Origin: Caprella mutica
Taxonomy: Eukaryota; Arthropoda; Malacostraca; Amphipoda; Caprellidae
Reading direction: 5' to 3'
DNA: 64,000 nucleotides
Assembly: GCA_947561585.1 (NCBI GenBank)
Contig: CANNZV010001172.1
Span: forward strand, 62,001 to 126,000
A program made the translations under genes and the position numbers. Of the stretch, positions 12,570 through 22,700 are shown piece after piece; positions within the stretch are counted from its first letter, which is position 1, and each line of letters begins with the position of its first letter. The notes beneath the pieces are model-generated. The model was not told where the DNA came from and did no database searches. It was given only the letters and a program-made list of their open reading frames with translations.

Positions 12570-13375
12570 TTGAAGAATGAGAGCAATAAAGAACAATTCA
12601 TTAAATTGCCTCTGGAAGACTTAATAGCAATGACATGAAGACACTTCAGGCAATGGATGACGCGGATTTGCTGATTGTGTTAACAACTCTAAGAACATCT
12701 GAAACTCACGACACTGTGGTTATTGAGAGGATACTGATCTGTTAGTGTTACTGATCCATCACGTGAATGTCACTTTTCCTGGTTTACATGACAGCATACT
12801 AATATCGGACAAAAGTGATTCATGTAAGATATGGAACATAAAACATGTAATCGGAATACTTGGACTAAACATTGCCAAAATTATATTGCCAATACATACA
12901 CTTCGAGGATGCAATACAGCCTCTAGGCTTCAAACCATTAGGAAGGGAGCATCACTGAAAAAGTGAAGAACTGTTCCTAATTTTCAAAAAGATACGATAC
13001 CTTTTCTCAACAGTATACCTCAAAAAGATGACATATCCCATGCATGCTGGTGAGAGATTGCTTTTACTATTGCATGGAGTAAAAAAATCATCGAATCTAT
13101 ATCACCATCGCTTACGGGGTTTATTAATAAAGTGTGTACCGGGAATAAACCTCTCCAGCCTGAGATGCTCTGCCCAACATTCCATTCGCTGAGAGTTTTC
13201 CATCAGGTTCAAGCAAGGATAGGGAATGATTTGAATCCTATTGAATTTAGATGGAGAATAGAAAATGAAAGGCTGATGCCAATTTACACTTCCAAACTCC
13301 CTGCTCCAGATTCCCTCTTGAAAATGATCAGATGCAACTGTAAAGGGGATTTTAGTCCCAAAAGTTGTACCTGAT
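12570..13375 (+). pseudogene. Broken copy of the GCDTTS-motif (PIN-like) repeated gene family
   Basis: Frame-shifted plus-strand pieces show, in order, 'DADLLIVLTTL', 'HDTVVI', 'EDTDLLVLLIHH', 'KIWNIKH', a 'HxLxGCNTASRL..I.KGA' motif (about 12896-12960), and a C-terminal part 'FHQVQARIGNDL' through 'LLKMIRCNCKGDF' ending at 13374. From memory this order matches a family widespread in invertebrate genomes with an aspartate-rich, nuclease-like N-terminal domain, the signature HALTGCDTTS and a C-terminal RCNCK cysteine cluster. Such copies are often multi-copy and transposon-associated, but the role is not known to me. Here the canonical Asp of GCDTTS is Asn, there are several stops, and the C-terminus is cut where a LINE fragment begins. 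Confidence 0.6.
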
Positions 13376-13640
13376 TCAGATATTTCCTTGCGATGCTCCA
13401 ATATTTGTGGACCGGACTAGAAACCATGTCCCCGACAGTAGAATAACATGAGGTTTAAAAATCAGAGAATCAACAAATGCAGCGAAATAATCATAATTAG
13501 CAATAAGTGACCTAATATTCAGTTGTAGCATCACTAGGTTGCCCTGATTTGAAATTAACACAGCTTCATTAAACTCTGGTACACTGAGAGAGACGAAAGA
13601 GCTATCGGCATCAGGAATAATTTGATCCATGTCAGGGTAT
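13376..13640 (-). pseudogene. LINE endonuclease N-terminal fragment
   Basis: Minus-strand reading gives 'LQLNIRSL', then 'FVDSLIFKPHVILLSGTWF'. This is the start of an APE-type endonuclease, where the usual SETW is changed to SGTW. The fragment is about 85 codons and is followed by no RT. It belongs to a different LINE from the two large ones in this window. Confidence 0.65.
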
Positions 13641-14009
13641 TGTCTGTCGTATTGTTTCTCTATAAAGATGAAATTTCAATGGACTTGAGTCACCTCTAAA
13701 TATTGTCCAAATGACCCAAGATATCATCTGAATTATATTTTCATGAGTACGCAGTATTGGACAAATGGCCATTTGAAAATAAAACTTATTCCATTTAGAA
13801 CATTCACACGTTCAGGGTATGGTTCTATGTACTATATTTCACAACAGATAATTCTACCCATTACATACCACACTGGTAAATTCAGTAAAGTATATATTTT
13901 TTCATCATTGAAGTCATTCAGGGGAGCAAGCCCCTCCACTCACAAACAGACCACTAAGCTAACTTTAATGGGATGAAATATAGAGATGGTGGAAGATATT
14001 TATATTATA
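13641..14009. other. No gene seen
   Basis: Open plus-strand stretch 13743-13976 has no recognised domain. The segment is the left flank of the mariner-type element at 14012. Confidence 0.35.
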
Positions 14010-14972
14010 TACTGGGTGCTCAATAAAAACCTGACGCATTTAAAGTTTATTAACTTTTAAACATATCAACATTTTGAAATAAACTAAACTGGAAAATAAA
14101 CCCAAGGTTTGGGAGTTTTATCAAGTATACCAGATCTACCATATATTCTATATATTTGCTCAATTTCTAATCTTGTCAAGTAAGCCGAAACCTGCAATCA
14201 TGCTTATCCACCACAGGAAAGGAGCAAAATAATCGAGTTTTATCTTCTTACAAGTTCTCTCGTATCAACACAGCGAAAATTCCGTTTGCACTTCATTGTG
14301 CGTTATGCACCATCAAAAATCTTGTTGAAAACTTCAGAAGAAAAGGATCTGTTCTCAATCACTATAGTGGAGTCTCTGGGAGACCAGTATCAGTGCGCTC
14401 TGAAGAGAACATTGTGGCTGTCAGAGCGATACAGAAAGAGAGCTCAGGCTTCATTAATGAAACCATCATCGATGTTAACAATACTTAAAAAAGACCGTAA
14501 GTTGACTCCTTATAAAATGCACAATGTTCAACAACTTAGTATCGCTGACAAAACAGCTCGAAGGGAATTGTGCTTATGTGTTCATGAAAAAATGGAAAAG
14601 GCCGATGACTGGATAAACAACGTTTGGCTCAGTGACGAAGCCCACTTTTATTCGAATGGAAATATTAATTCCCAGAACTGCAGGACGTGGAGTAATAAAC
14701 TTCCCGATGAAGTCAAGGAGTGTCCGCTTCACAGTGCTAAATGAACAGCATGGTGAACTATCAGTGCACACGGGTTAATTGGTCCACTGTGGTTACAAAT
14801 ATATTTTGACTGTTACGGTTACAAAAGAACGATATCGAAGGATATTAGACTCTTTTTATGCTTTATTGCAACGTCACCCAAATCTGTAGTTTGAATCTCG
14901 GTGGTTTCAACAGGACGGTGCACCACCTCACACGGCGAATGAGCCTATGAGAAAGCTTGAAGAGATGTTTAA

Positions 14973-15343
14973 AGGTCCTCTCCACTTTAAATTAAAAAAA
15001 TTCTGGTATTGCTTTAAATTTGTAGAGCTAGGGTTATATAACATATCGCAGTGAACAGAATTCAAATCGACCAAGTAAGTATTCTGTTCACAATTAATTA
15101 TATAAGAAACATTCACATTTCGATTTTTCTCATTCTGAGATTCATAATTTCATTAGAAGAAAAAGCCCCCCGTATGGATGTTCTTTCGAATATACATATC
15201 ACATACCTTTAATTACAAAAAATCTTTAATTACATATTATAATAAAACTATAAAACCAAATTTGAATTGGTTTGCAGTTTTATTATCAATAACCTTAGTT
15301 CTAATGCATAGAGAAATAAAAAAAGTTAGAGTGGAGGGGACCT
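14973..15343. mobile_element. TTAA-flanked MITE (371 bp)
   Basis: TTAA lies on both sides (14969-14972 and 15344-15347). The inverted ends read AGGTCCTCTCCACTTTAA and, inward from the right, AGGTCCCCTCCACTCTAA. There is no coding potential. It interrupts the mariner transposase between the codons for EEMF and NER, and excising it with one TTAA restores the frame. TTAA targets are used by piggyBac and Kolobok-type transposons; which one applies here is not decided. Confidence 0.85.
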
Positions 15344-15661
15344 TTAATGAAAGGATCATATCCAAGAGAAGCAACTTCCCATGGTCTCCAGGTTCTCAAG
15401 ACATTAGTCCCCTAGATTTTTTCTCTGGGGGTATAGTAAAGAAAATGTTTATACCAATTCCCCACAAAGTGTACCAGAACTTATGAGGTCAATGGAGGGC
15501 TTCGTTCATAACATTCCAAGAGCAACAAGTGAACGCGTTGTTGTTGTTGTTTAGCCCCCATCCCCCGACCCTCAGGGACCAGGGGGCGACCGAGTGAACG
15601 CGCCTCGGGAAAAGCCACCCGAGACACGTGTGGGGGGTATGGGCCTAAGTGAACCCGATAT

Positions 15662-15690
15662 CCCTCAGGAAGGCAATGACTTCCTGAGGG
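15662..15690 (-). other. Perfect 11-bp hairpin in the LINE 3' UTR
   Basis: CCCTCAGGAAG faces CTTCCTGAGGG around a 7-base loop, just after the stop codon of the LINE ORF. Several LINEs use a 3' stem-loop for recognition by their RT. A second weaker stem (CTCGGG/CCCGAG) lies at about 15602-15622. Confidence 0.75.
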
Positions 15691-15695
15691 CGGGT

Positions 15696-18600
15696 TCATA
15701 GGTGCTCCAGTGAGTGTGTGTTGTGTGTGGTCCGATGTTGTTGTAGTGTTGGACATTGTGTGAGAATGTGGGAGATTGTCCCCGGATCCGTGGAGCAGTA
15801 CTCACACAGATCCGAGTCCGCCCTCCCAATTCTGTGTTTGTAAGAAGGGAGAGAAGGGTGATGTCCACATCGGAGACGTGACAGGGTTACCCTGTCACGA
15901 CGTGAGAGGTGAACCTCACTGGAGTCGATAGGGGGAGGCCTAACTCCTAGAAGAGAGTTAGGTGGGAAGGAGGAAATTGCTCTGTCTGTGAGTGTGGTGT
16001 GTATATGTCGTTGTAGTGAAGTGTTGGGTGGGGTGTCTGGGAGTGTATTAAAGATGTTTCTGTATTGTGTGGCTGGTGTAAGGTGAATGTTTCGTGGAGT
16101 CCTTCGCTTAATTTGCATGTAGTGTAATGGATGAGAGGGGCTTAGTGTGGAGGTGTAGAAGTGTGTACCCCTCATATCCATGTGTGTAGCGAGAGGAAAG
16201 ACTCGTGTCTCCTCATGGAGGTGTGTTGTGGGTGTTGTTTGTGTGCAGCCGGTGGCAATCCGGAGTGCAGTGTTTTGTGTACGCTGGAGTTTGTGTAGGT
16301 GTGTGTTGGCTGTATCAGGTGACCAAGCTGTGTGCGCGTATGTGAGGATGGGTCTAATGAACTGTTTGTATAGTGTTGTTGTGTCTTCCTTGGAGTGTCC
16401 GTAAGTAGTGTGAGTGAGGGCGCGCATGACGTTCAGTCTGTTTTGGCTCTGTTGTTGGTGTCGTTAATGTGGTGTTTAAACGTCATGCCGCGGTCAAGTG
16501 TGATTCCAAGGATTTTAGGCGTGTTGTTGATGGGAAGGGGAGTGTTGTTAAGTGTTATGTTTGGATGGGTATTGTATTCACGAGTATGGGGGGAGATGAG
16601 TGTGAGGGAGGATTTGTTAGCGGAGACCTTTAGTCTGTTTGTTTCTAGCCAGTTTTCTAGTGAGTAGATGTATGTTTGTAAATTGTTGGCTGCGGTCTCG
16701 TGTTTGGGATGTTGCGACATGATGGTGACATCATCCGCATATGTAAGGGTGTGTACCGAGGTGTTTGTTGGCGTGGGGAGGTCGTGGAGGTATAAATTGA
16801 AGAGAGTAGGTGAGAGAACGGAGCCCTGCGGTACTCCATCAGTGTAGTGTCGTGTTCTGGAGGACTTACCAGAGCGGCCTGAGAGATAATTGGCAAGCCA
16901 TTTTTTAAACGAGTCGTGGATGTGTGTGTTGAGTATTTTGTTAATGAGTAGGTGTCGTGGAACTGTATCGAAGGCTTTACTTATGTCAATGGCAGCTATA
17001 AGTGTTCTACTTGCAGGTTTGTTAGAGTTCAAGCCTTCGAGTGTTGTTTGTGTGAGGTGGGTAAGGAGAGTAGATGTGGAGTGTTCGGATCTGAAGCCGT
17101 GTTGTGAGGGGGATAGTGGGATGTGTGGTGTTTTGTTGTTGAGAACCAGCCTCTCGAGTATTTTGGAGGGGGTAGAGAGTAAGGAGATAGGTCTATATGA
17201 GGCTGGATCTGTGGGGGGTTTGTTGGGCTTCAGAATCGGGATGATCTTGGCTTGTTTCCATGTGTTGGGTATACTATTGTTCTGAACTGAGTAGTTGAAG
17301 ATGTCTATGAAGACCCTGATGGCGTGTGGTCCTAGATGTTTTAAATGTTTGTTTGATATTCCATCAGGGCCTGTGGAGGGAGTGTTCTTAGTAGCCCGGA
17401 TAGCCTCGGTGACCATTGCCGGGGTGAAGGGAGGTGTAGGGAGATGATTAGTGCATGTTCTGTGCAGGCGACGCAGTATTTTCCTATATATTGGGCGTGT
17501 GGGTAACCTACTTGTATTAAAATAATGTTTGTTAAGAGCGTTCGCCTGCTGTGTGTCGGTGAGTATTGTGTTGTTGTGTGTAAGGGACTCGTGTGTTTTT
17601 GGTTGGTCTATGTATTTGTTATTGAGTCCCCTAATGAGTTTCCAGAGTTTGTTTGCGTCTGAGCGGAAATTAATAGTGTTTAGTGTGTTTTGCCATATGT
17701 TCAGTTGCTGTGTTTTAATTTCCGCTTCAATGTCAGTGTTGAGTTGTTGTATGCGTGTTATGGTATCATGTGTGGGTGTGAGAGTGCGAAGGTGTTTCCT
17801 AATCTGTATTAAGTGTTTCATGTTTGGAGTGAAGGTGGGGTTAAAGTGTCTGATGTTACCTGTGGGTATAAAGTGTTTGTTTGCGGTAGAGATTATGTCG
17901 GTGACATGTTTTGTGGCTGCATCTATGGAAGAGAAGTTGTTTAAGTTAAAGTGTTCTAGTTGGTTTTCCACAGATGCAGTAAATTCGTTCCAATGTGCTT
18001 TTTTGTAGTTAGTGAAAGTGTGTCGTTGTTTGTGTGGGCTCAGAGGTGCGTGTAGGTTGTATGTGATGAGTATGGGAAGGTGGTATGAACTAAGTTCGTG
18101 CAGTGTTTTCCACGAGGAGCGGAGTGTAATGTCGGGAGTGGCAAATGTAATGTCGGGAGATGTTGGTTGTGTGTGTATGTTAAAGGGTTTTCGTGTTGGT
18201 GTGTGTGCATCGTTGAGTATAATGTGTGTGTCAAGTTGTGTAGTGATTGTGTCGGCTCGAGTGTCTGTTTGTTTTGTGGTGAGCCAGGTAGGGTCGTGAG
18301 CGTTGAAATCCCCCAGGATGAGAGAGTTAGTGAGGGTGTTTAGGTGTGGTGTGTATCCTGGGGGTGTGGAGTCTGTGGGGGGTATGTAAATGTTTGTTAT
18401 GTTGTATGTGCGTTTGTGTATCTGTATACGTATAGACTGTAATTCAAGTATGGGATCTTGTGGCATTCGTGAGAGTGTTTCGGCAGTTGTGTTAGTGAAG
18501 GGTATGTTTTTGTGGATCAGTGTGATGAGGCCCCCTCCGCCTCGTGTAGGCCGATCGTGTCTGAGTGTTGTGTATCCAGGAAACTTTGGTGTGATTTTGT

Positions 18601-19495
18601 TATTGGTGAGTTTTGTTTCCTGGATAGTGGCTATATGTATGTGGTGTTCGTGTAGGAGTGTCTTGAGTTGCATGCGCTTGTTTTGAATGCCGTTTATGTT
18701 AAATTGTAAAATTTTCAGTGTGTTGCGTGGACCAGTAGGAAGATTAGCAGGAAAAACAGGATCAGGTTGAGGAAGGGGAGGACCAGGATGGCCAGGTGCA
18801 GGTACAGGAGGAAGAACAGGCTGAGCAATAGGAGGAGGAATAGGCGCAAGAGGAGTGAGAGCGATAGCAGGAGGGGTGTTGAGTGGTATATGTGGTGGTG
18901 TAGAAAGAGCAGTTATTAGGACAGGTGTAGATTGAAGAAGGGGAGGACCAGGAGGGCCAGGTGGAGTAACAGGTGGAAGAATAGGTCGAGTGATAGGGGA
19001 AGATGTGGATGGAGATGAAGCGGTAGCGATAGTAGGAGAGAGAGGAGTGGGGTTGGGAGTGTTGGGTGGTGTTGTTGGAGTAATGTTGTGTGAAGGGTGA
19101 CAGTTTTTACACCGCCAACCCTGTGGGATATGTCTATGTTGGTGGACCCCAGAGCAGCGTTTATTGTAGTGTGTCCAGCTGCTACAGGCTTCACACTGAA
19201 TTCCGCCTGTTCGGCGGGTCCAGGAAAGACTGCATGTTGGACACATGTAAGGGCCAGGATTTGTCTCAATGTCACCGGAGAGTAGGAGTAGGAGAGTTAA
19301 AGGGGGGAAGTATGCCGGCTCACACTCCCCCCTTGGGGAAAAAACGCTCTGGGGCTGTGTGTGTACGAGGGTGGGCAAAGCCCGGGGCGACACTCGGGTC
19401 GCGTCCCCACTGGGTGAGGACGGGGGGTTGAAGAGTCTTTCGTGCACCTATTGGGCCACGCCGCCACCGCGTGTAGGCTCTCTTCTGGGCGGCAT
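15696..19495 (-). pseudogene. LINE polyprotein: 2A-like, PHD-like finger, endonuclease, RT
   Basis: An ATG occupies the very first bases of the element (19495-19493) in frame with the long ORF, but codon 16 is TAG. The open part runs from 19447 to 16433 (1004 codons), then a one-base shift near 16430 continues to 15696 (243 codons). Numbered from 19447: hydrophobic stretch about 50-57 and 2A-like motif 58-66; PHD-like C4HC3 with C69/C72, C85/C88, H93/C98 and C113/C116; proline-rich linker about 120-240 with an internal duplication. Endonuclease starts near 244 ('ILQFNINGIQ', 'IQETKL', 'LILGDFNAHD'). RT has 'GPDGISN', 'GVPQGSVLSP' and YADD. The end has 'CEYC...H....C'. No RNase H is seen. Confidence 0.88.
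19250..19297 (-). other. 2A-like ribosome-skipping motif
   Basis: The codons read LLLLLSGDIETNPGP, an exact match to the 2A consensus D(V/I)ExNPGP preceded by the usual leucine-rich helix. By analogy with characterised 2A sequences the ribosome would release the leader after the glycine and restart at the following proline, giving a PHD-EN-RT protein with an N-terminal Pro. Confidence 0.8.
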
Positions 19496-19717
19496 GTGAA
19501 CGCGTCGTTGCCAACTTAGAGCGCTGGATTACTGAATGCATCGACCGAAATGGAGACCACATGGACCATAGAATTTAGTTCTACATACGTTACAAGGTTA
19601 TATAAATAAAAACAACTAGTTATTCTCTTCATTTTACCGTTTATTTCATGTAAATATGTTGCTTCATTTCTAAATTATTAAACTTTGAAATGTGTCAGGT
19701 TTATATTGAGCACCCGG

Positions 19718-19858
19718 TACATGACTTACTTTAATATTTCTAAGATTTAACAAAAAGTATCTGTTCAATAATAGGAAAGTCTCTTATGATTATATTCATT
19801 ATCATTGTCTAAATATAAATATCGATTAAAACTTATTTAATTTATTTTATAGCCTTAC
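19718..19858. other. Spacer between the mariner element and the F-box exon
   Basis: AT-rich sequence without open frames. It would be intron sequence if the F-box exon is expressed. Confidence 0.4.
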
Positions 19859-20011
19859 CGATATGTTGAGCTTTTTCCTCCATATTTTGACCTTACTGAG
19901 ACTATTGAAGCGTCTTGAAACTTGAGATAAAACAGCTCTGTCTCCGAGTTGATCGAAGTGACTGAAGATCTGGAGAACCATTTCGTTGGGCAGAGAATTC
20001 ATCAGACTAGC
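19859..20011 (-). CDS. Orphan F-box domain exon
   Basis: On the minus strand a good acceptor (TTCTTTCACAG) precedes 51 in-phase codons, ending at a donor CG|GTAAGG. The translation has 'SLPNEMVLQIFSHFD' and, further on, 'LSQVSRRFNSLS...IWRK', the pattern of an F-box, which binds Skp1 in SCF ubiquitin ligases. The exon is phase 0 at both ends. I could not find its partner exons here, so it may belong to a large gene extending past the window, or be an orphan fragment. A Tyr/Trp pattern for the substrate-binding part is not available. Confidence 0.6.
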
Positions 20012-20195
20012 CTGTGAAAGAAGGAGCATTAATTAACTACAATTAGTTACAGTTATACTAAATTGTAAAATTTAAATTTAACACAATGTTTCTGGCCTTA
20101 ACTGACACACTCTCAAACATGGAGGAGACTCTATGTGTGAACATGAGAAGTCTCTCGCTAACAAAAGATTAAAACTCAGATTCGGAAAAAAGACC

Positions 20196-21400
20196 ATAGA
20201 GGCTGCTCCACACATGTTCGGGATCCGTCCGGGACTTCTCCGGTCAGTGATTTTTTATCACCGAGAGTAGCCTGTACTGTGTAAATGGTGACCGGAGAAT
20301 ATGCCGTGGGAAATTTTGCCATCGGAATTTTCACCGCCGGAATTTTTGCCGTTGGAAAATTCGCCGTTAGGAAGATTCGCCGTGAGGAATATTTCAATAA
20401 TTTTTAAATAATAATATAACTGAATATATTTATTTCTATGTATGTTAATAACAATATGGAAATAAAATAAATAATAATATATGACTAAACATATTTTAGA
20501 TTCCTATTTATTCCTCATATTACGTTAGAATCGCAGCAACGAAGATTTTTATGGTTTCTAAAATAGAAATGAATGGAATTTTGGTTTAGAGAGATCACAT
20601 ACACTCACAAGAGAGATATTTTAAATGTAGCATTCTTATCAGTGTACTACCTTGAAATATTTTAAGAGGTAAACCGTACAATGTAATACCGAATAAATAT
20701 AAAAATCAATAATTAGGTAGGTACGAAACCATCAATAACTCAGAATAGTACAATAATTAGAAAAGCTTTATCTTAAATTTACAATATTAAACACGCAGGA
20801 ACATTTAATACTTTTAAGAGAAAGTGATGCAAACCAACTAGGATTAGCCAAAACACAGCTGACTATCATTAGTGATCTTATTCATCATTACTGAACATTT
20901 TTTTAACAAAGAAATTTGCATCGACTATTTAGTCAACCAATCAAAATACTCAAAATGTTATACAGCGACCTCACGTGACACAAAATTATACGATTACTGA
21001 TTAAAATATAAATTGCATATATGAACAGTTAACATAAATTTTTGGCATCATTGTTTCGTCAAATATACGATATTACATAATCACCTACAATTAATATTTA
21101 CAATTATAAATTCTTATATTAGTTATTCAACAAATTGGTTTACCTTATAATTATCAATATTTTTTATAAATACATATAGGTATTTAAATAGTTATGTCAT
21201 CTATAATTTCTTCTTCAAGGCGAATATTCTTAACGGCAAATTTTCCTACGGCGAAAATTTCCACGGCGAATTTTTCCACGGCGAAAATTCCTAGAACCGT
21301 GTAAATATGTCCACTGAAATTAAAGTAACTATATATTTTTTCACTAACACTGAATCAATGAGAAGAGATGGATCCCTGACATGTAGGAAGAAACCTTAAT
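20196..21400. mobile_element. MITE related to the 55666 copy, split by a Mutator-like element
   Basis: The left piece (20196-20286) and right piece (21299 to about 21400) join into a copy of the element seen at 55666-55866: 'ggctgctccacacatg', 'gtgattttttatcac', 'tgtactgtgtaaat', then 'gtccactgaaatta' and 'tttttcactaacac'. The right end is more degraded than the left. Confidence 0.75.
20287..21298. mobile_element. Foldback-type Mutator-like element (1012 bp), 8-bp target duplication
   Basis: GTGTAAAT flanks it (20279-20286 and 21299-21306). The left end starts GGTGACCGG and the right end, read inward, GGTTCTAGG. Both ends consist of arrays of a roughly 15-bp unit of the type GCCGTGGGAAATTTT, in opposite orientation. 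The inside is non-coding. The Mutator assignment rests on the related element at 42343-44399 that still holds a transposase fragment. Confidence 0.75.
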
Positions 21401-21451
21401 CAAGTACAAAAAGGCATCATCGGTAGAATCTGCACCTCATGCAGTCAAGTC

Positions 21452-22370
21452 TGGGGTGTGGATTGTGCAGGAGTGAAATTATTAGGGTGTAGATTGTACA
21501 GGAGTGAAATCATTGGGGTGCGGATTATACAGGAGTGAAATCATTGGGGTGCAGATTGTACAGGAGTGAAATCATTGGGGTGCAGATTGTACAGGAGTGA
21601 AATTATTGGGGTGTAGATTGTACAGGAGTGAAATTATTGGGGTGCGGATTGTACAGGAGTGAAATCATTGGGGTGCAGATTGTACAAGAGTGAAATTATT
21701 GGGGTGTAGATTGTACAGGAGTGAAATTATTGGGGTGCGGATTGTACAGGAGTGAAATCTCGGGGTGCAGATTGTACAGGAGTGAAATCATTGGGGTGCA
21801 GATTGTACAAGAGTGAAATTATTGGGGTGTAGATTGTACAGGAGTGAAATTATTGGGGTGTAGATTGTACAGGAGTGAAATCTTGGGGTGCAGATTGTAC
21901 AGGAGTGAAATCATTGGGGTGCAGATTGTACAGGAGTGAAATCTTGGTGTGCAGATTGTACAGGAGTGAAATCATTGGGGTGCAGATTGTACAGGAGTGA
22001 AATCTTGGGGTGCGGATTGTACAGGAGTGAAATCATTGGGGTGCAGATTGTACAGGAGTGAAATCATCGGGGTGCAGATTGTACAGGAGTGAAATTATTA
22101 GGGTGTGGATTGTACAGGAGTGAAATCATTGGGGTGTGGATTGTACAGGAGTGAAATCATTGGGGTGCAGATTGTACAGGAGTGAAATCATCGGGGTGCA
22201 GATTGTACAGGAGTGAAATTATTAGGGTGTGGATTGTACAGGAGTGAAATCATTGGGGTGTGGATTGTACAGGAGTGAAATCATTGGGGTGCAGATTGTA
22301 CAGGAGTGAAATCATTGGGGTGCAGATTGTACAGGAGTGAAATAATTGGGGTGCAGATTGTACAGGAGGG
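21452..22370. repeat. 31-bp minisatellite, about 30 copies
   Basis: The unit is gtacaggagtgaaatcattg followed by gggtgcagatt. Variants include 'attatt', 'cttgg' (shortened) and 'gtgtag/gtgcgg'. It abuts the foldback-type fragment at 22371. Open frames inside it are repeat artefacts. Confidence 0.95.
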
Positions 22371-22700
22371 TTTCCGGAAAGAAGCCCACAGGAAAAATGT
22401 CCACAGGAAATATGCTCACAGGAAAAATTCCCACAAAGAAAAATACCCATAGGGAAAAATGCTCACAAGGAAAAAAGTCCACAGGTATAAAAGCCCACAG
22501 GAAAACAGCCCACAACTACATAATTTTTAAAATGCAGTAAAACAATAAAGGTGTTTTAAATAAGGGAATAAGTTTACAAGAGCACGAATATTCAATTAGT
22601 TTTCTATGTCTTGCACCTTTTGTCTCATCTTTAAAGTCTTCATCGCTAAGAATAATTGTACAGCTACTTGTTGAAATTAATTCTATAGTATATAAATACG
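22371..22700. mobile_element. Terminal fragment of a Mutator-like/foldback-type element, copy 2
   Basis: Starts GGTTTCCGG and carries about eight subrepeats of the type 'cccacaggaaaaatg' over 22385-22520. It then shares about 150 bp with 1258-1430 (for example 'tcttcatcgctaagaataatt'). Only one terminus was found. Confidence 0.6.

Larger units (their letters stand above)
15539..19495 (-). mobile_element. Full-length LINE with a 2A-like peptide and PHD-like finger, 10-bp target duplication
   Basis: The 10-bp duplication GTGAACGCGT sits at 15529-15538 and 19496-19505, so both ends are exact and the element is 3957 bp. The minus-strand 3' tail is a short run of CAA units. The single long ORF encodes leader, 2A-like motif, PHD-like zinc finger, proline-rich linker, endonuclease, RT and a C-terminal zinc knuckle, without RNase H. 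The architecture resembles CR1/L2/Rex1/Vingi-type LINEs in which 2A sequences are known; I do not assign a clade. Damage is limited to one frameshift and one early stop, so the insertion is young. Confidence 0.92.
14170..19578 (+). pseudogene. Mariner-type transposase, split by a MITE and a LINE
   Basis: The pieces are 14170-14972, 15348-15538 and 19506-19578 (stop TAG at 19576). The N-terminal part has 'LV.NFRRKGSVLNHYSGVSGRPVS' across frames, typical of the helix-turn-helix linker. The catalytic core shows 'WLSDEAHF' (first Asp), 'WFQQDGAPPHTAN' (second Asp) and 'DISPLDFF' (third Asp), with 41 residues between the second and third, so a DD41D-like spacing. Both insertions lie inside the coding region. 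Several frameshifts also occur before 14500. The enzyme would cut and paste the element at TA sites; it is dead here. Confidence 0.8.
14012..19717 (+). mobile_element. Mariner-type DNA transposon carrying two nested insertions
   Basis: The terminal inverted repeats are visible: the left begins CTGGGTGCTCAATAAAAACC and the right, read inward, CCGGGTGCTCAATATAAACC. Both continue with 'TGAC.CATTT.AAAGTTTA' and both are flanked by TA. Removing the TTAA MITE (14973-15343) and the LINE (15539-19495) with one copy of each target duplication leaves about 1.36 kb, a normal mariner size, and rejoins the transposase reading frame. Confidence 0.9.

Noticed and set aside
13102..13401. 99-codon minus-strand open frame as more LINE endonuclease
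   Set aside because: It is antisense to the RCNCK end of the GCDTTS-family pseudogene and lacks endonuclease motifs.
19420..19495. HDV-like ribozyme at the 5' end of the second LINE, as in L1Tc and R2
   Set aside because: GCCGCC can pair with a GGCGGC 22 bases on, but the nested double pseudoknot and catalytic C could not be fitted by eye.
16180..19499. Several plus-strand open frames of 60-160 codons, rich in V, C and S
   Set aside because: They are antisense shadows of the strong minus-strand LINE polyprotein.
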